NCBI RefSeq assembly: GCF_002749615.1
Contig: NZ_CP024201.1
Span: forward strand, 248,001-312,000
Length of the DNA: 64,000 bases
Direction of reading: 5' to 3'
DNA from: Caulobacter mirabilis
GTDB taxonomy: Bacteria; Pseudomonadota; Alphaproteobacteria; Caulobacterales; Caulobacteraceae
Below the pieces are notes generated by a model that was not told the origin of the DNA, did not search any database, and saw only the letters and a list, made by a program, of their open reading frames with translations. Shown here one piece after another: positions 1 to 7,094 of the stretch. A program made the translations under genes and the position numbers. Each line of letters starts with the position of its first letter. The stretch's first letter is position 1.

Positions 1-257
1 CGGCTCAGTACGCCTCGGCCGGCAACGCCACGCGCGTCGTGGTCGTCGGCCACACCGACTCGTCGGGCTCGCCCAAGTACAACGTCCGCCTGTCGGAACG
101 TCGTGCGAAGGCCGTGGCCGACGCCCTGGTGGGCCAAGGCCTGAACGCCGGCGCCCTGCAGGTCGACTGGAAGGGTGAAACGGAACTGGCCGTGCCGACC
201 GGCGACGGCGTGAAGGAACCGCTGAACCGCCGTTCGACGATCTCGATCAACTTCTGA
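1..257 (+). CDS. OmpA-family C-terminal domain (5' truncated by window edge)
   Basis: Only the last ~85 residues are present, read from base 3. The GHTDSSGSPKYNVRLSERRA block and the closing NRRSTISINF are the peptidoglycan-binding OmpA/Pal/MotB signature, in which the conserved Asp and Arg contact diaminopimelate. The full protein is therefore probably an outer-membrane barrel or lipoprotein anchored to peptidoglycan, but its N-terminal part lies outside the window. A strong hairpin follows 30 bases after the TGA, so this is the last gene of its transcript. The start cannot be assigned. Confidence 0.9.
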   Translation, partial: AQYASAGNATRVVVVGHTDSSGSPKYNVRLSERRAKAVADALVGQGLNAGALQVDWKGETELAVPTGDGVKEPLNRRSTISINF

Positions 258-561
258 TCCTGATCATCGGCTGCTAAGCCAAGCGAAGCCCCGGTCGAAA
301 GGCCGGGGCTTTTGCTTTCTGTTAGTAATCTTCCGGTTGCGCTCGGTGGCGATCTCGCTACAAATCGATCTGCTCGGGAGGAGGATTTCCTGAACGGCAA
401 GTGACCGAAAATTACACTCTGTAGTCTTTTGGCCGCACCCCGTTCTTTTTTCTCGATCCGTTGCTTGAACTAGGGTTGCAGGCGTTTCGCAGGGGGGCTA
501 TTGGTCTTCCTGACGCTCAGGCGCCGATGGCCCTTGCGTTGTAACAAGGATGAGGTGAGAC
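258..561. other. Intergenic region upstream of the 79-aa protein
   Basis: About 300 bases between the OmpA-family stop and the next start. Apart from the terminator at 287-313 it holds no convincing gene. It is less GC-rich than its surroundings around 395-480, as expected for a promoter. I cannot assign -35/-10 boxes. A GAGGTGA ribosome-binding site lies just before the ATG at 562. Confidence 0.5.
287..313 (+). terminator. Rho-independent terminator after the OmpA-family gene
   Basis: An 8-bp GC stem (AGCCCCGG/CCGGGGCT) closes on a loop that can add two further pairs around GAAA, followed by TTTT. It sits 29 bases after the stop codon. Confidence 0.85.
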
Positions 562-801
562 ATGCTTCGCAAATGTGCCACCGCCGTCGCTGTTGGCCTG
601 GTTTGCCTTTCGGGGCAGGCCTTCGCTCAACAGGCTCCGGCTAAGGCCGCTACCAGCGCGGTTGCCCGCGTTGGCGCTCCGGCCGCTCAATCGAACCAGT
701 TCGAGGCTTCGCCCTGGCTGCTGTTCGTGATCTTCGGCGTCGCCACCACCGCGGTTATCATCGCGGCGAATGACGACGACGACGGTCCGTCGAGCCCGTA
801 G
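562..801 (+). CDS. Small secreted or membrane protein with acidic tail
   Basis: A 79-residue protein of unrecognised family. It has an N-terminal signal sequence with an AFA cleavage-like site near residue 22, an Ala/Pro/Gln-rich linker, one hydrophobic segment (SPWLLFVIFGVATTAVIIAA, about residues 50-69) and a tail NDDDDGPSSP. If the signal is cleaved the remaining helix would anchor it in the inner membrane, with the acidic tail on the other side. It has its own promoter region and a terminator directly downstream, so it is monocistronic. Its position just before a polysaccharide export operon is suggestive but not proof of a shared role. Confidence 0.75.
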   Translation: MLRKCATAVAVGLVCLSGQAFAQQAPAKAATSAVARVGAPAAQSNQFEASPWLLFVIFGVATTAVIIAANDDDDGPSSP

Positions 802-810
802 GGGTAGCTC

Positions 811-828
811 TATCGGCTTCGGCCGATA
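811..828 (+). other. UUCG-capped hairpin after the 79-aa gene
   Basis: TATCGGC-TTCG-GCCGATA is a perfect 7-bp stem with the very stable UUCG tetraloop. It begins 9 bases after the stop codon and precedes the terminator at 843-875, so the mRNA ends with two tandem hairpins. It may protect the 3' end. Confidence 0.6.
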
Positions 829-842
829 TAGAAATCTTGAGA

Positions 843-875
843 AAGCCAGCGGACCTCAAAGTCCGCTGGCTTTTT
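843..875 (+). terminator. Rho-independent terminator after the 79-aa gene
   Basis: A 12-bp perfect stem (AAGCCAGCGGAC paired with GTCCGCTGGCTT), loop CTCAAA, running into a T tract at 871-875. Confidence 0.9.
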
Positions 876-1041
876 CTATGGCCCACAAGAGGCGGGGCCG
901 TGAGGTCGGTAACGACGCACTTGACCGAGCATTGGCGAGCGCGGATAAGGCGGCTCTGCTGTTTGATTTTCTGTCGCCAATCAAGGCGTTCGGTCCAAGG
1001 CGGAAGCGTGACGGAAAGCGTCTTTCTAAGGACTTGTTCCG

Positions 1042-1170
1042 ATGAAAGAGTTGTTGCTCCGGCTACGGGATCCAAGCGCCCGCCTTCTTGATCGAACGTG
1101 TTGCTCAACATCGACTGAAGAAGAGCGGCATCGCCGGGTGAGGGCGTGTTTGATGCGGGAGGTTCTATGA
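1042..1170 (+). CDS. Possible 42-aa leader ORF coupled to the export gene
   Basis: An ATG frame (MKELLLRLRDPSARLL...) preceded by AAGGA runs 42 codons and stops in the ATGA that also starts the export lipoprotein at 1167. The downstream ribosome-binding site GGGAGG lies inside its last codons, which is the usual geometry of translational coupling. The product is Arg/Leu-rich and matches nothing I recognise. In DNA this GC-rich a chance frame of this size is common, so the call rests mainly on the overlap. Confidence 0.3.
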   Translation: MKELLLRLRDPSARLLDRTCCSTSTEEERHRRVRACLMREVL

Positions 1171-1877
1171 CGGCTGTGATCGCGAGGGGGTCTTCTCGAG
1201 CCATCGCTATGCGCTCGGCGCTGGTTCTCGTGGTTTCCGCCCTGGCGCTTTCCGCCTGTGCGAGCGGGAGCCGCAATCAGGCCTCGTCGTTTTCGGTGCC
1301 GTCGGCGCCGGAGCCGATGAAAACCGAGTACAAGATCGGTCCGCTCGACGAGCTCAGCATCAACGTCTTCCAGGTCAAGGATCTCACGCTCGAGAAGGTC
1401 CAGGTGGACGCGACGGGCAACATCCTGCTGCCGCTGATCGGCCAGGTCGCCGCGTCCGGCAAGACGACCACCGAACTGTCGGCCGACATTTCCGCCGCTC
1501 TCGGTCAGAAGTATCTCCAGTCGCCGCAGGTTTCGGTTCTGGTGGTTCAATCGGCGAACCAGAAGGTGACCGTCGACGGCTCGGTCAACGAAGCGGGCGT
1601 CTTCGTCATGAAGGGGCGGACGACGCTGATGCAGGCCGTGGCCATGGCCAAGGGCCCCAACCGGACCGCGAACCTCCAGCGCGTGGTCGTGTTCCGGAGC
1701 GTGGGCGGCCAGCGGATGGCCGCCACGTTCGACCTGGCCGCCATTCGGCGCGGCGAGATGCCAGATCCTGAAATTCTCGGCGACGACGTGGTCGTGGTCG
1801 ACGGCTCGGCGGCGAAAGGGATCGTTCGTGAAGTTCTGGCGGCCCTCCCTGCGCTCGCCATCTTCCGGCCGTACTAA
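1167..1877 (+). CDS. Polysaccharide export outer-membrane lipoprotein (OPX/Wza family)
   Basis: A 236-residue OPX protein that forms, or contributes to, the outer-membrane exit pore for polysaccharide. A lipobox LSAC places the lipidated Cys at about residue 31. The Poly_export domain follows (YKIGPLDELSINVF), then an SLBB-like segment (TVDGSVNEAGVFVMKGRTTL). It is shorter than E. coli Wza, in line with the short OPX proteins of alphaproteobacterial capsule and holdfast systems. I chose ATG 1167 because GGGAGG lies 4 bases upstream; a shorter form from ATG 1209 would still keep a signal peptide. The next gene is the matching Wzc-type co-polymerase 41 bases on. Confidence 0.9.
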   Translation: MTAVIARGSSRAIAMRSALVLVVSALALSACASGSRNQASSFSVPSAPEPMKTEYKIGPLDELSINVFQVKDLTLEKVQVDATGNILLPLIGQVAASGKTTTELSADISAALGQKYLQSPQVSVLVVQSANQKVTVDGSVNEAGVFVMKGRTTLMQAVAMAKGPNRTANLQRVVVFRSVGGQRMAATFDLAAIRRGEMPDPEILGDDVVVVDGSAAKGIVREVLAALPALAIFRPY

Positions 1878-1918
1878 ACCAGCCACTGCTTGGGCCTCCT
1901 AGTTGGGATTCCGTACCG

Positions 1919-4162
1919 ATGTTGGGTAAAGATAACGACGCGAGGCCCATCAGTCTTCGCGACCAGCGCGCTCCTGTCATCGTGGGCGCGGCGCCGGTGC
2001 CCTGGACGGCCATGGAGGAGACGGCGGAGCCGGCCTTCAACCTGGTCGAATACTGGCGAATGCTGCTCAAGCATCGCGTGCTGATCGCGGTGATCTTCGT
2101 CGCGGCCCTGGTCGTCGGCGTCGCCGCGACGCTGCTGATGACGCCGATCTACACCGCTGACGCGACGCTGCAGATCGATCGCGAGGCCGCTAAGGTCGTC
2201 GAGGGCGACGTGTCTCCGCAGGAGACGTCGACGCTGGGGATGGAGTTCTTCCAGACCCAGTATGGTCTTCTGGAAAGCCGGATGCTGGCCGAGCGCGTGG
2301 CCGACAATCTGGGCCTGAACTCGTCCAACGCCTTCCTTGAGCAGATGAACGTCGACCCTCGCGAAGAGGGTTCGACCGACGCCGAGCGTCGTGCGAAGCG
2401 CAAGGAGCAGGTCGTCCAGGTTCTGCAGGACAATCTGGTGATCAAGCCGGTCACCGGATCGCGCCTGGTTCACGTCGTCTTCAGCAGCCCCGATCCGGCC
2501 CTGTCCGCGAAGATCTCGAACGCCTTCGCGGAGAATTTCATCAAGGCCAATCTCGACCGGCGCTTCGAGTCGTCCGCCTACGCCCGCGACTTCCTCGAAG
2601 ACCGGATCGCTCAGGTTAAGGCGCGCCTCGAGGAGACCGAGCGTCAGCTCGTCGCTTACGCCGCCGAGCAGCAGATCATCAATCTCACCGAGCCTGACGA
2701 GAAGACGGGGGCGGCGCAGTCGCTGGTCGCCACGGATCTCGCCTCGATGAACCAGGCCCTGGCGCAGGCCACGGCGGCGCGCGTCTCCGCGGAGGCCAAG
2801 TGGCGCCAGGCCAGCACGGCCGCCGTCATGACCCTGCCCGAGGTTCTGCAGAACCCGGCCGTCCAGCAGATCGCCCAGGACCGGGCCCGCCTGAACGCCG
2901 AGTACCAGCAGAAGCTCAGGGTCTATAAGCCTGACTTCCCGGAGATGCAGCAGCTGAAGGCCCAGCTCAGCGAGCTCGACGCCCAGCAGAACGCCATCGC
3001 CGGCGACATCCGCGCGTCCCTGCGCGCCCGCTACTCGGCGGCGCTCGCCGAGGAGCAGTCGCTCCGCGGCCGCGTCGGCGGCCTCAAGCAGGACGTGCTG
3101 AGTCTCCGTAGCCGCAGCGTGCAGTACAACATCCTGCAGCGCGAGCTGGACACCAGCCGGACGCTCTATGACGGGCTGCTGCAGCGCTACAAGGAAATCG
3201 GCGTCGCCGGAGGCGTCGCCGCGAACAACATCTCGCTGGTCGACCGCGCGGAGCCGCCTTCGCGGCCTTCGAAGCCGAGCATTCCCTTGAACATCCTGGT
3301 GTCCGCGATCGTGGGCCTGGGCCTGGGCGTGCTGATGGCCTTCATCCGCGAAGCTCTGGACGAGTCCCTGTCGACCCCGGAGGACGTGGAAGCCAAGCTC
3401 GGCGTGCCGGTGCTCGGGGCGATCCCGTTGCTCGAGAAGGGCGTGCGCCCCGCCGCCGCCCTGGACGAAATCCGGTCGAGCTTCGCGGAGGCCTACTACT
3501 CGCTGCGCACCGCGCTCCAGTTCTCGACGCCGGACGGCGTGCCGTCGACGCTCCTCATCACCAGCGCCAAGCCTTCCGAGGGGAAGAGCACCACGGCGCT
3601 GGCGGTTGCGCGAAGCCTGGCTCGCGTCGGCGGCAGCGTGCTGCTGATCGATTCCGACCTCCGGAACCCGTCGATGCACCAGGTCCTGGCGGCGGAGAAC
3701 TCCAAGGGCCTGAGCAACATCCTCGCCGGGGGCGCCTCGCTCCAGGCCGTCGTTCAGCCGACGAGCGAGCCCAACCTGAGCTTCGTGGCCTGTGGTCCGC
3801 TCCCGCCCAATCCGGCGGAGCTGCTCAGCGGGAACCGCGTCTCCCTGCTGCTGGAAGAGGCCTGCCGCCATTTCGACACCGTCGTCATCGATGGCCCGCC
3901 GGTCCTCGGCCTGTCCGACGCGCCGCTGCTCGCGTCTCAGGTCGGGGGAACGCTCTTCGTCCTCGAGGCCGGCGGCACGCGCCGCGGCCAGGCGAGGGGC
4001 GCGCTGAAGCGGCTCCGGATGGGCCAGGCGCGCCTGCTGGGCATCGTGCTGACCAAGTTCAACATGAAGACGACGTCCTACGGTTACAGCTACTCGTACG
4101 ACTACACGTACGGCAGCACGGGGTCGCAAGGATCGCTGCAAACCAGCCGCCGATCGGCCTAA
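1919..4162 (+). CDS. Wzc-type polysaccharide co-polymerase with BY-kinase domain
   Basis: A 747-residue inner-membrane protein that controls chain length and couples polymerisation to export. A Wzz domain begins near residue 38 (FNLVEYWRMLLKHRVLIAVI, first membrane segment). A long coiled-coil periplasmic part follows, and a second membrane segment lies near 460-480 after the Pro-rich PPSRPSKPS motif. The fused cytoplasmic tyrosine kinase has Walker A SAKPSEGKST (about 549-558), Walker A' LLIDSDLRNP (about 574) and Walker B VVIDGPP (about 653). The C-terminal tyrosine cluster SYGYSYSYDYTYG is the autophosphorylation tail. All kinase motifs look intact. It is in an operon with the OPX gene. 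Confidence 0.93.
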   Translation: MLGKDNDARPISLRDQRAPVIVGAAPVPWTAMEETAEPAFNLVEYWRMLLKHRVLIAVIFVAALVVGVAATLLMTPIYTADATLQIDREAAKVVEGDVSPQETSTLGMEFFQTQYGLLESRMLAERVADNLGLNSSNAFLEQMNVDPREEGSTDAERRAKRKEQVVQVLQDNLVIKPVTGSRLVHVVFSSPDPALSAKISNAFAENFIKANLDRRFESSAYARDFLEDRIAQVKARLEETERQLVAYAAEQQIINLTEPDEKTGAAQSLVATDLASMNQALAQATAARVSAEAKWRQASTAAVMTLPEVLQNPAVQQIAQDRARLNAEYQQKLRVYKPDFPEMQQLKAQLSELDAQQNAIAGDIRASLRARYSAALAEEQSLRGRVGGLKQDVLSLRSRSVQYNILQRELDTSRTLYDGLLQRYKEIGVAGGVAANNISLVDRAEPPSRPSKPSIPLNILVSAIVGLGLGVLMAFIREALDESLSTPEDVEAKLGVPVLGAIPLLEKGVRPAAALDEIRSSFAEAYYSLRTALQFSTPDGVPSTLLITSAKPSEGKSTTALAVARSLARVGGSVLLIDSDLRNPSMHQVLAAENSKGLSNILAGGASLQAVVQPTSEPNLSFVACGPLPPNPAELLSGNRVSLLLEEACRHFDTVVIDGPPVLGLSDAPLLASQVGGTLFVLEAGGTRRGQARGALKRLRMGQARLLGIVLTKFNMKTTSYGYSYSYDYTYGSTGSQGSLQTSRRSA

Positions 4163-4165
4163 CCC

Positions 4166-5386
4166 ATGACGTCGCGCTCCGGTGATCATCAGCCGAAGCG
4201 GTGGGTCTGGGGGGCGGCGTGGGGGGTCTCTCTGCTGCTAGGCGGCCTTGCGCTCGCTCAGGGCGCGGCCAGCATTCTTCCGGCCGCCGCCGCCGTTCAC
4301 ATCGCGCCCTGGTCGGGACGATGGAAGGCGGAACTTGCCGCGCAACACCTCGCCGCCGGCGACGTCGAAGGCGCGCGAAGCCTCGCGCTTCAGGCGCTGC
4401 GCGGCGAGCCCGCGAACGTCGAAGCCCTGCGAACGCTGGGGTTGGCGGCCGCCCAGGCGGGCGACCCGAAGGCGGAACGTCTGGTCTCCCTGGCGGCCGA
4501 GCGCGGGTTCCGGGATGGTCCTTCACATCTGTGGATGTTCGAAAACCGGGTCCGGGCGAGAGACTATCCGGCGGCGTTCCTGCATGCGGATGCGCTTCTT
4601 CGCCGCCGCTTGGATGTTCGCGCCTCGATGTTCCGGACGGTCGCCGAGCTGGCCCGCAACGATCCCGCCGCGAAGACGGCGCTGATCGAGCGGCTCGAAA
4701 CCGAGCCGAGCTGGAGGAGCGAGTTCTTCTACTATCTGGCCAACGACGGCCTTTATGCCGGGCTGGCGGACGACCTGGCGCTCGGCCTCAACGCGGCCGG
4801 GCATGGGCTTTCGCCCGACGAACAGACGATCATCTACATGGGCCTGGTCAGCCAACGGCGCCTTGCAGAGGTCTCGCGCCTACGTCGCGGGCTCGGGGGG
4901 CAGGCGAACAGCCTCGTCGTGGACAGCGCGTTCGACGGCGTGTCCGAGCCGCTGCCCTTTCGGTGGAATCTTTTCGGCGGCGTCGGCTCCGCCGTCGATC
5001 TGACCGAGGACGGCCTGCGTGGCGGGAACCGCGCCCTGCGGATCGAGTACGACGGCTACTCGGCGCCCGGCATGGTCAACCAGCTGCTGCTGCTGGAGCC
5101 CGGACGATACGAACTCGTCGGCCAGCGCCGATCGGAAGACGACCAGCCGATCCGGACAGGCTGGTCGATCATCTGCGCGGACGATGGCCGGATGATCGCC
5201 TCCGAGAGCGTGGCTCCGCCACAGCATCATTGGGCGCGGTTCAGGCTCGCCTTCGAGGTGCCGGCGCAGGGATGCGTCGGGCAGTGGCTGCAGCTCCAGG
5301 CGCATCCGCTGGACCGGCGCCAGACCATCGTCGTCTGGTATGACGACCTGAACGTTCAACGCGCCGAGATGAAGCAGGCTTTCTGA
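4166..5386 (+). CDS. TPR-containing membrane-anchored protein of the export operon
   Basis: A 406-residue protein with an N-terminal hydrophobic segment (about residues 17-38), then TPR-like helical repeats (HLAAGDVEGARSLALQAL, LGLAAAQAGDPKAERLVSLA). Its C-terminal ~150 residues look like a beta-sandwich rich in carbohydrate-binding-like patterns (GGNRALRIEYDGYSAPGMVNQ, RTGWSIICADDGR). It begins 3 bases after the Wzc-type stop and overlaps the next start by one base, so it is tightly co-translated. A scaffold or polymer-binding role in secretion is an inference from context; no enzyme motif is visible. Confidence 0.75.
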   Translation: MTSRSGDHQPKRWVWGAAWGVSLLLGGLALAQGAASILPAAAAVHIAPWSGRWKAELAAQHLAAGDVEGARSLALQALRGEPANVEALRTLGLAAAQAGDPKAERLVSLAAERGFRDGPSHLWMFENRVRARDYPAAFLHADALLRRRLDVRASMFRTVAELARNDPAAKTALIERLETEPSWRSEFFYYLANDGLYAGLADDLALGLNAAGHGLSPDEQTIIYMGLVSQRRLAEVSRLRRGLGGQANSLVVDSAFDGVSEPLPFRWNLFGGVGSAVDLTEDGLRGGNRALRIEYDGYSAPGMVNQLLLLEPGRYELVGQRRSEDDQPIRTGWSIICADDGRMIASESVAPPQHHWARFRLAFEVPAQGCVGQWLQLQAHPLDRRQTIVVWYDDLNVQRAEMKQAF

Positions 5387-6852
5387 TGGTCGAGGCACGG
5401 AAGAAGACGAGGAGCCGCGTCAGCGCCGGGGGGCGTCAACAGCGCCCGCTCGGCCAGCGCTTCGGGATGAGCATCGACCTTCTGACGGGCTTGAGCCTGG
5501 CGTTGGCGGCGACATCGTTCCTGCTCGGCGGCGCCAGCCGCGAGAACGAAGGCCTGCTCGCCGTCGTCGAGCTTTCGGCGCTGCCGCTGCTCTGTGTCGC
5601 GGGCGGACGTCTTTATCTCTCGGGCCAGTGGCGCAACCACATCGCGGCCTTGCTGCTGATGGGCGCCGTCCTTCTGTTGCCGCTGATCCAGCTGATCCCG
5701 CTTCCCTACGGCGTCTGGACCGCCCTGCCTCAGCGTGAAGCCCTGGCCGGAGCTCTGGAGGCGGCGGGCGCGGGGCGTCCCTGGGCGCCGCTGTCGCTCA
5801 CGCCCGAGTTCACGCTTGCGGTTTTCCTGGGCCTCCTCCCGCCGGCGGCGATGTTCCTCGCGGCGCTGCAGCTGACCCCGCGCGCGCAGCGAGGGATCGT
5901 CGGCGTCTACATTGCGCTGGCCGCCGTCTCCGTCCTGATCGGGCTGTTCCAGGCTTTCGGAGACCTTTCGGGCGCGCTGTATCCCTACAAGACAACGAAC
6001 TACGGGTCGCCAGTCGGTCTGTTCGCGAACCGGAACCATCTGGCGACGTTGCTGTTGGCCACGCTTCCCCTGGCGGGTCTGTTCCTCGCGGAAACCGGTT
6101 CGGGCCAGACGGACCGTTCCAAGCTCGTCATCGCCGGCGCCGCCCTGTTCACCCTCATAGCGCTGGTGGGGCTGATCGCGATCGAGTCCCGCGCGGGGAT
6201 CCTGCTGGCTGGACCGGCCCTCATCGCCCTGCTGCTGGTGGCGCGGAAGACCGGCCGGCGCCGCGGCTCCAACGGGCGCTGGCACCTTGTGGCGGGCGGG
6301 GCGCTGGCCATGGCGAGCGTGGTGGTGGTCTTCGCGATCGAGCCAATTCTGAAGCGCTTCGGAGCGCCTCCGGAGGTGGGTCGGGCGGACGCCTGGCAGA
6401 CCATTGCACAGGCCGCGGGGGCCTATATGCCGTTCGGCGGAGGATTCGGCGCCTTCGACACCGTGTACCGCTCGGTCGAACCTCTCAGTCGGGTTGCGCC
6501 GAACTACTTCAACCACGCGCACAACGACTATCTTGAGCTGTGGTTGGAGGGCGGACTTCTAGGCCTGCTTCTTCTCCTGGCCGCCCTGGTCTGGCTCGGG
6601 GTCGAGACGGTCCGCACATGGCGCAACAGGGAAGGTTCCGCCCTCTCCCTGGCGGTGACGGCCTCGATCGCCTTGGTTCTGCTGCATTCCGCCGTGGATT
6701 ATCCGCTTCGGACCCAAACCATGGCTGTGCTGTTCGCGTTCTGCTGCGGCGTCATAGCCAACGGACGCGTCCTTTCACCGGAGAGGCGCCGCTCGCGGCG
6801 GCGCCGTCCACCGGAGGGGAGTGGCATTGACAGAGAGAATGTCGAAGCCTAA
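5386..6852 (+). CDS. O-antigen ligase/polymerase-like membrane protein (Wzy_C family)
   Basis: A 488-residue protein with about 11 predicted membrane segments. The diagnostic stretch GLFANRNHLATLLL and the late-loop motif NHAHNDYLELWLEGGLLG are typical of the Wzy_C/O-antigen ligase family, in which the His-rich periplasmic loop acts on undecaprenyl-linked glycan. It starts in a TGATG overlap with the TPR gene. It could be the polymerase of this export system or a ligase; the second Wzy-like protein at 23199-24482 leaves the division of labour open. The C-terminus ends in an Arg-rich cytoplasmic tail. Confidence 0.85.
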   Translation: MVEARKKTRSRVSAGGRQQRPLGQRFGMSIDLLTGLSLALAATSFLLGGASRENEGLLAVVELSALPLLCVAGGRLYLSGQWRNHIAALLLMGAVLLLPLIQLIPLPYGVWTALPQREALAGALEAAGAGRPWAPLSLTPEFTLAVFLGLLPPAAMFLAALQLTPRAQRGIVGVYIALAAVSVLIGLFQAFGDLSGALYPYKTTNYGSPVGLFANRNHLATLLLATLPLAGLFLAETGSGQTDRSKLVIAGAALFTLIALVGLIAIESRAGILLAGPALIALLLVARKTGRRRGSNGRWHLVAGGALAMASVVVVFAIEPILKRFGAPPEVGRADAWQTIAQAAGAYMPFGGGFGAFDTVYRSVEPLSRVAPNYFNHAHNDYLELWLEGGLLGLLLLLAALVWLGVETVRTWRNREGSALSLAVTASIALVLLHSAVDYPLRTQTMAVLFAFCCGVIANGRVLSPERRRSRRRRPPEGSGIDRENVEA

Positions 6853-7094
6853 GCCGTGAGTTGAGCGACGCTCCGTGCTTCGGAACCTTACACAGCTAGT
6901 GTTGTTAAGTTGTTCCATGATGAACACCATCCGGTAGGGGGCGTTATATTGCTTCGGAAACTGTGGGCGATGATCTGTTTTCCACCTCGTCCAAGTGGGG
7001 AGATTGCTGGTGCGCAGTCTTTTGATGAGGAGCGGGCTGTTCGCCTTGGGGAGGCGCCGCTCCTTCGTTCAAACCAATACGATGTGAGCCGCTG
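6853..7094. promoter_or_regulatory. Low-GC intergenic region before the sugar-synthesis block
   Basis: 242 bases, noticeably AT-richer than the flanks between about 6890 and 7000, separating the export operon from the CapD-like gene. It probably holds a promoter for the second block. No terminator hairpin with a T tract and no clear JUMPstart/ops element was found. Confidence 0.4.

Larger units (their letters stand above)
802..1166. other. Region between the 79-aa gene and the export operon
   Basis: It contains the two hairpins described at 811-828 and 843-875, then about 165 bases with no recognised motif that should hold the promoter of the polysaccharide export operon, then a possible 42-codon leader frame at 1042-1170. 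No other gene is supported. Confidence 0.5.

Noticed and set aside
1874..4189. A 771-codon open frame on the minus strand opposite the Wzc-type gene
   Set aside because: It is the antisense shadow of a gene with intact kinase motifs; its composition (Arg, His, Gln, Asp-rich with no domains) is typical of high-GC antisense frames.
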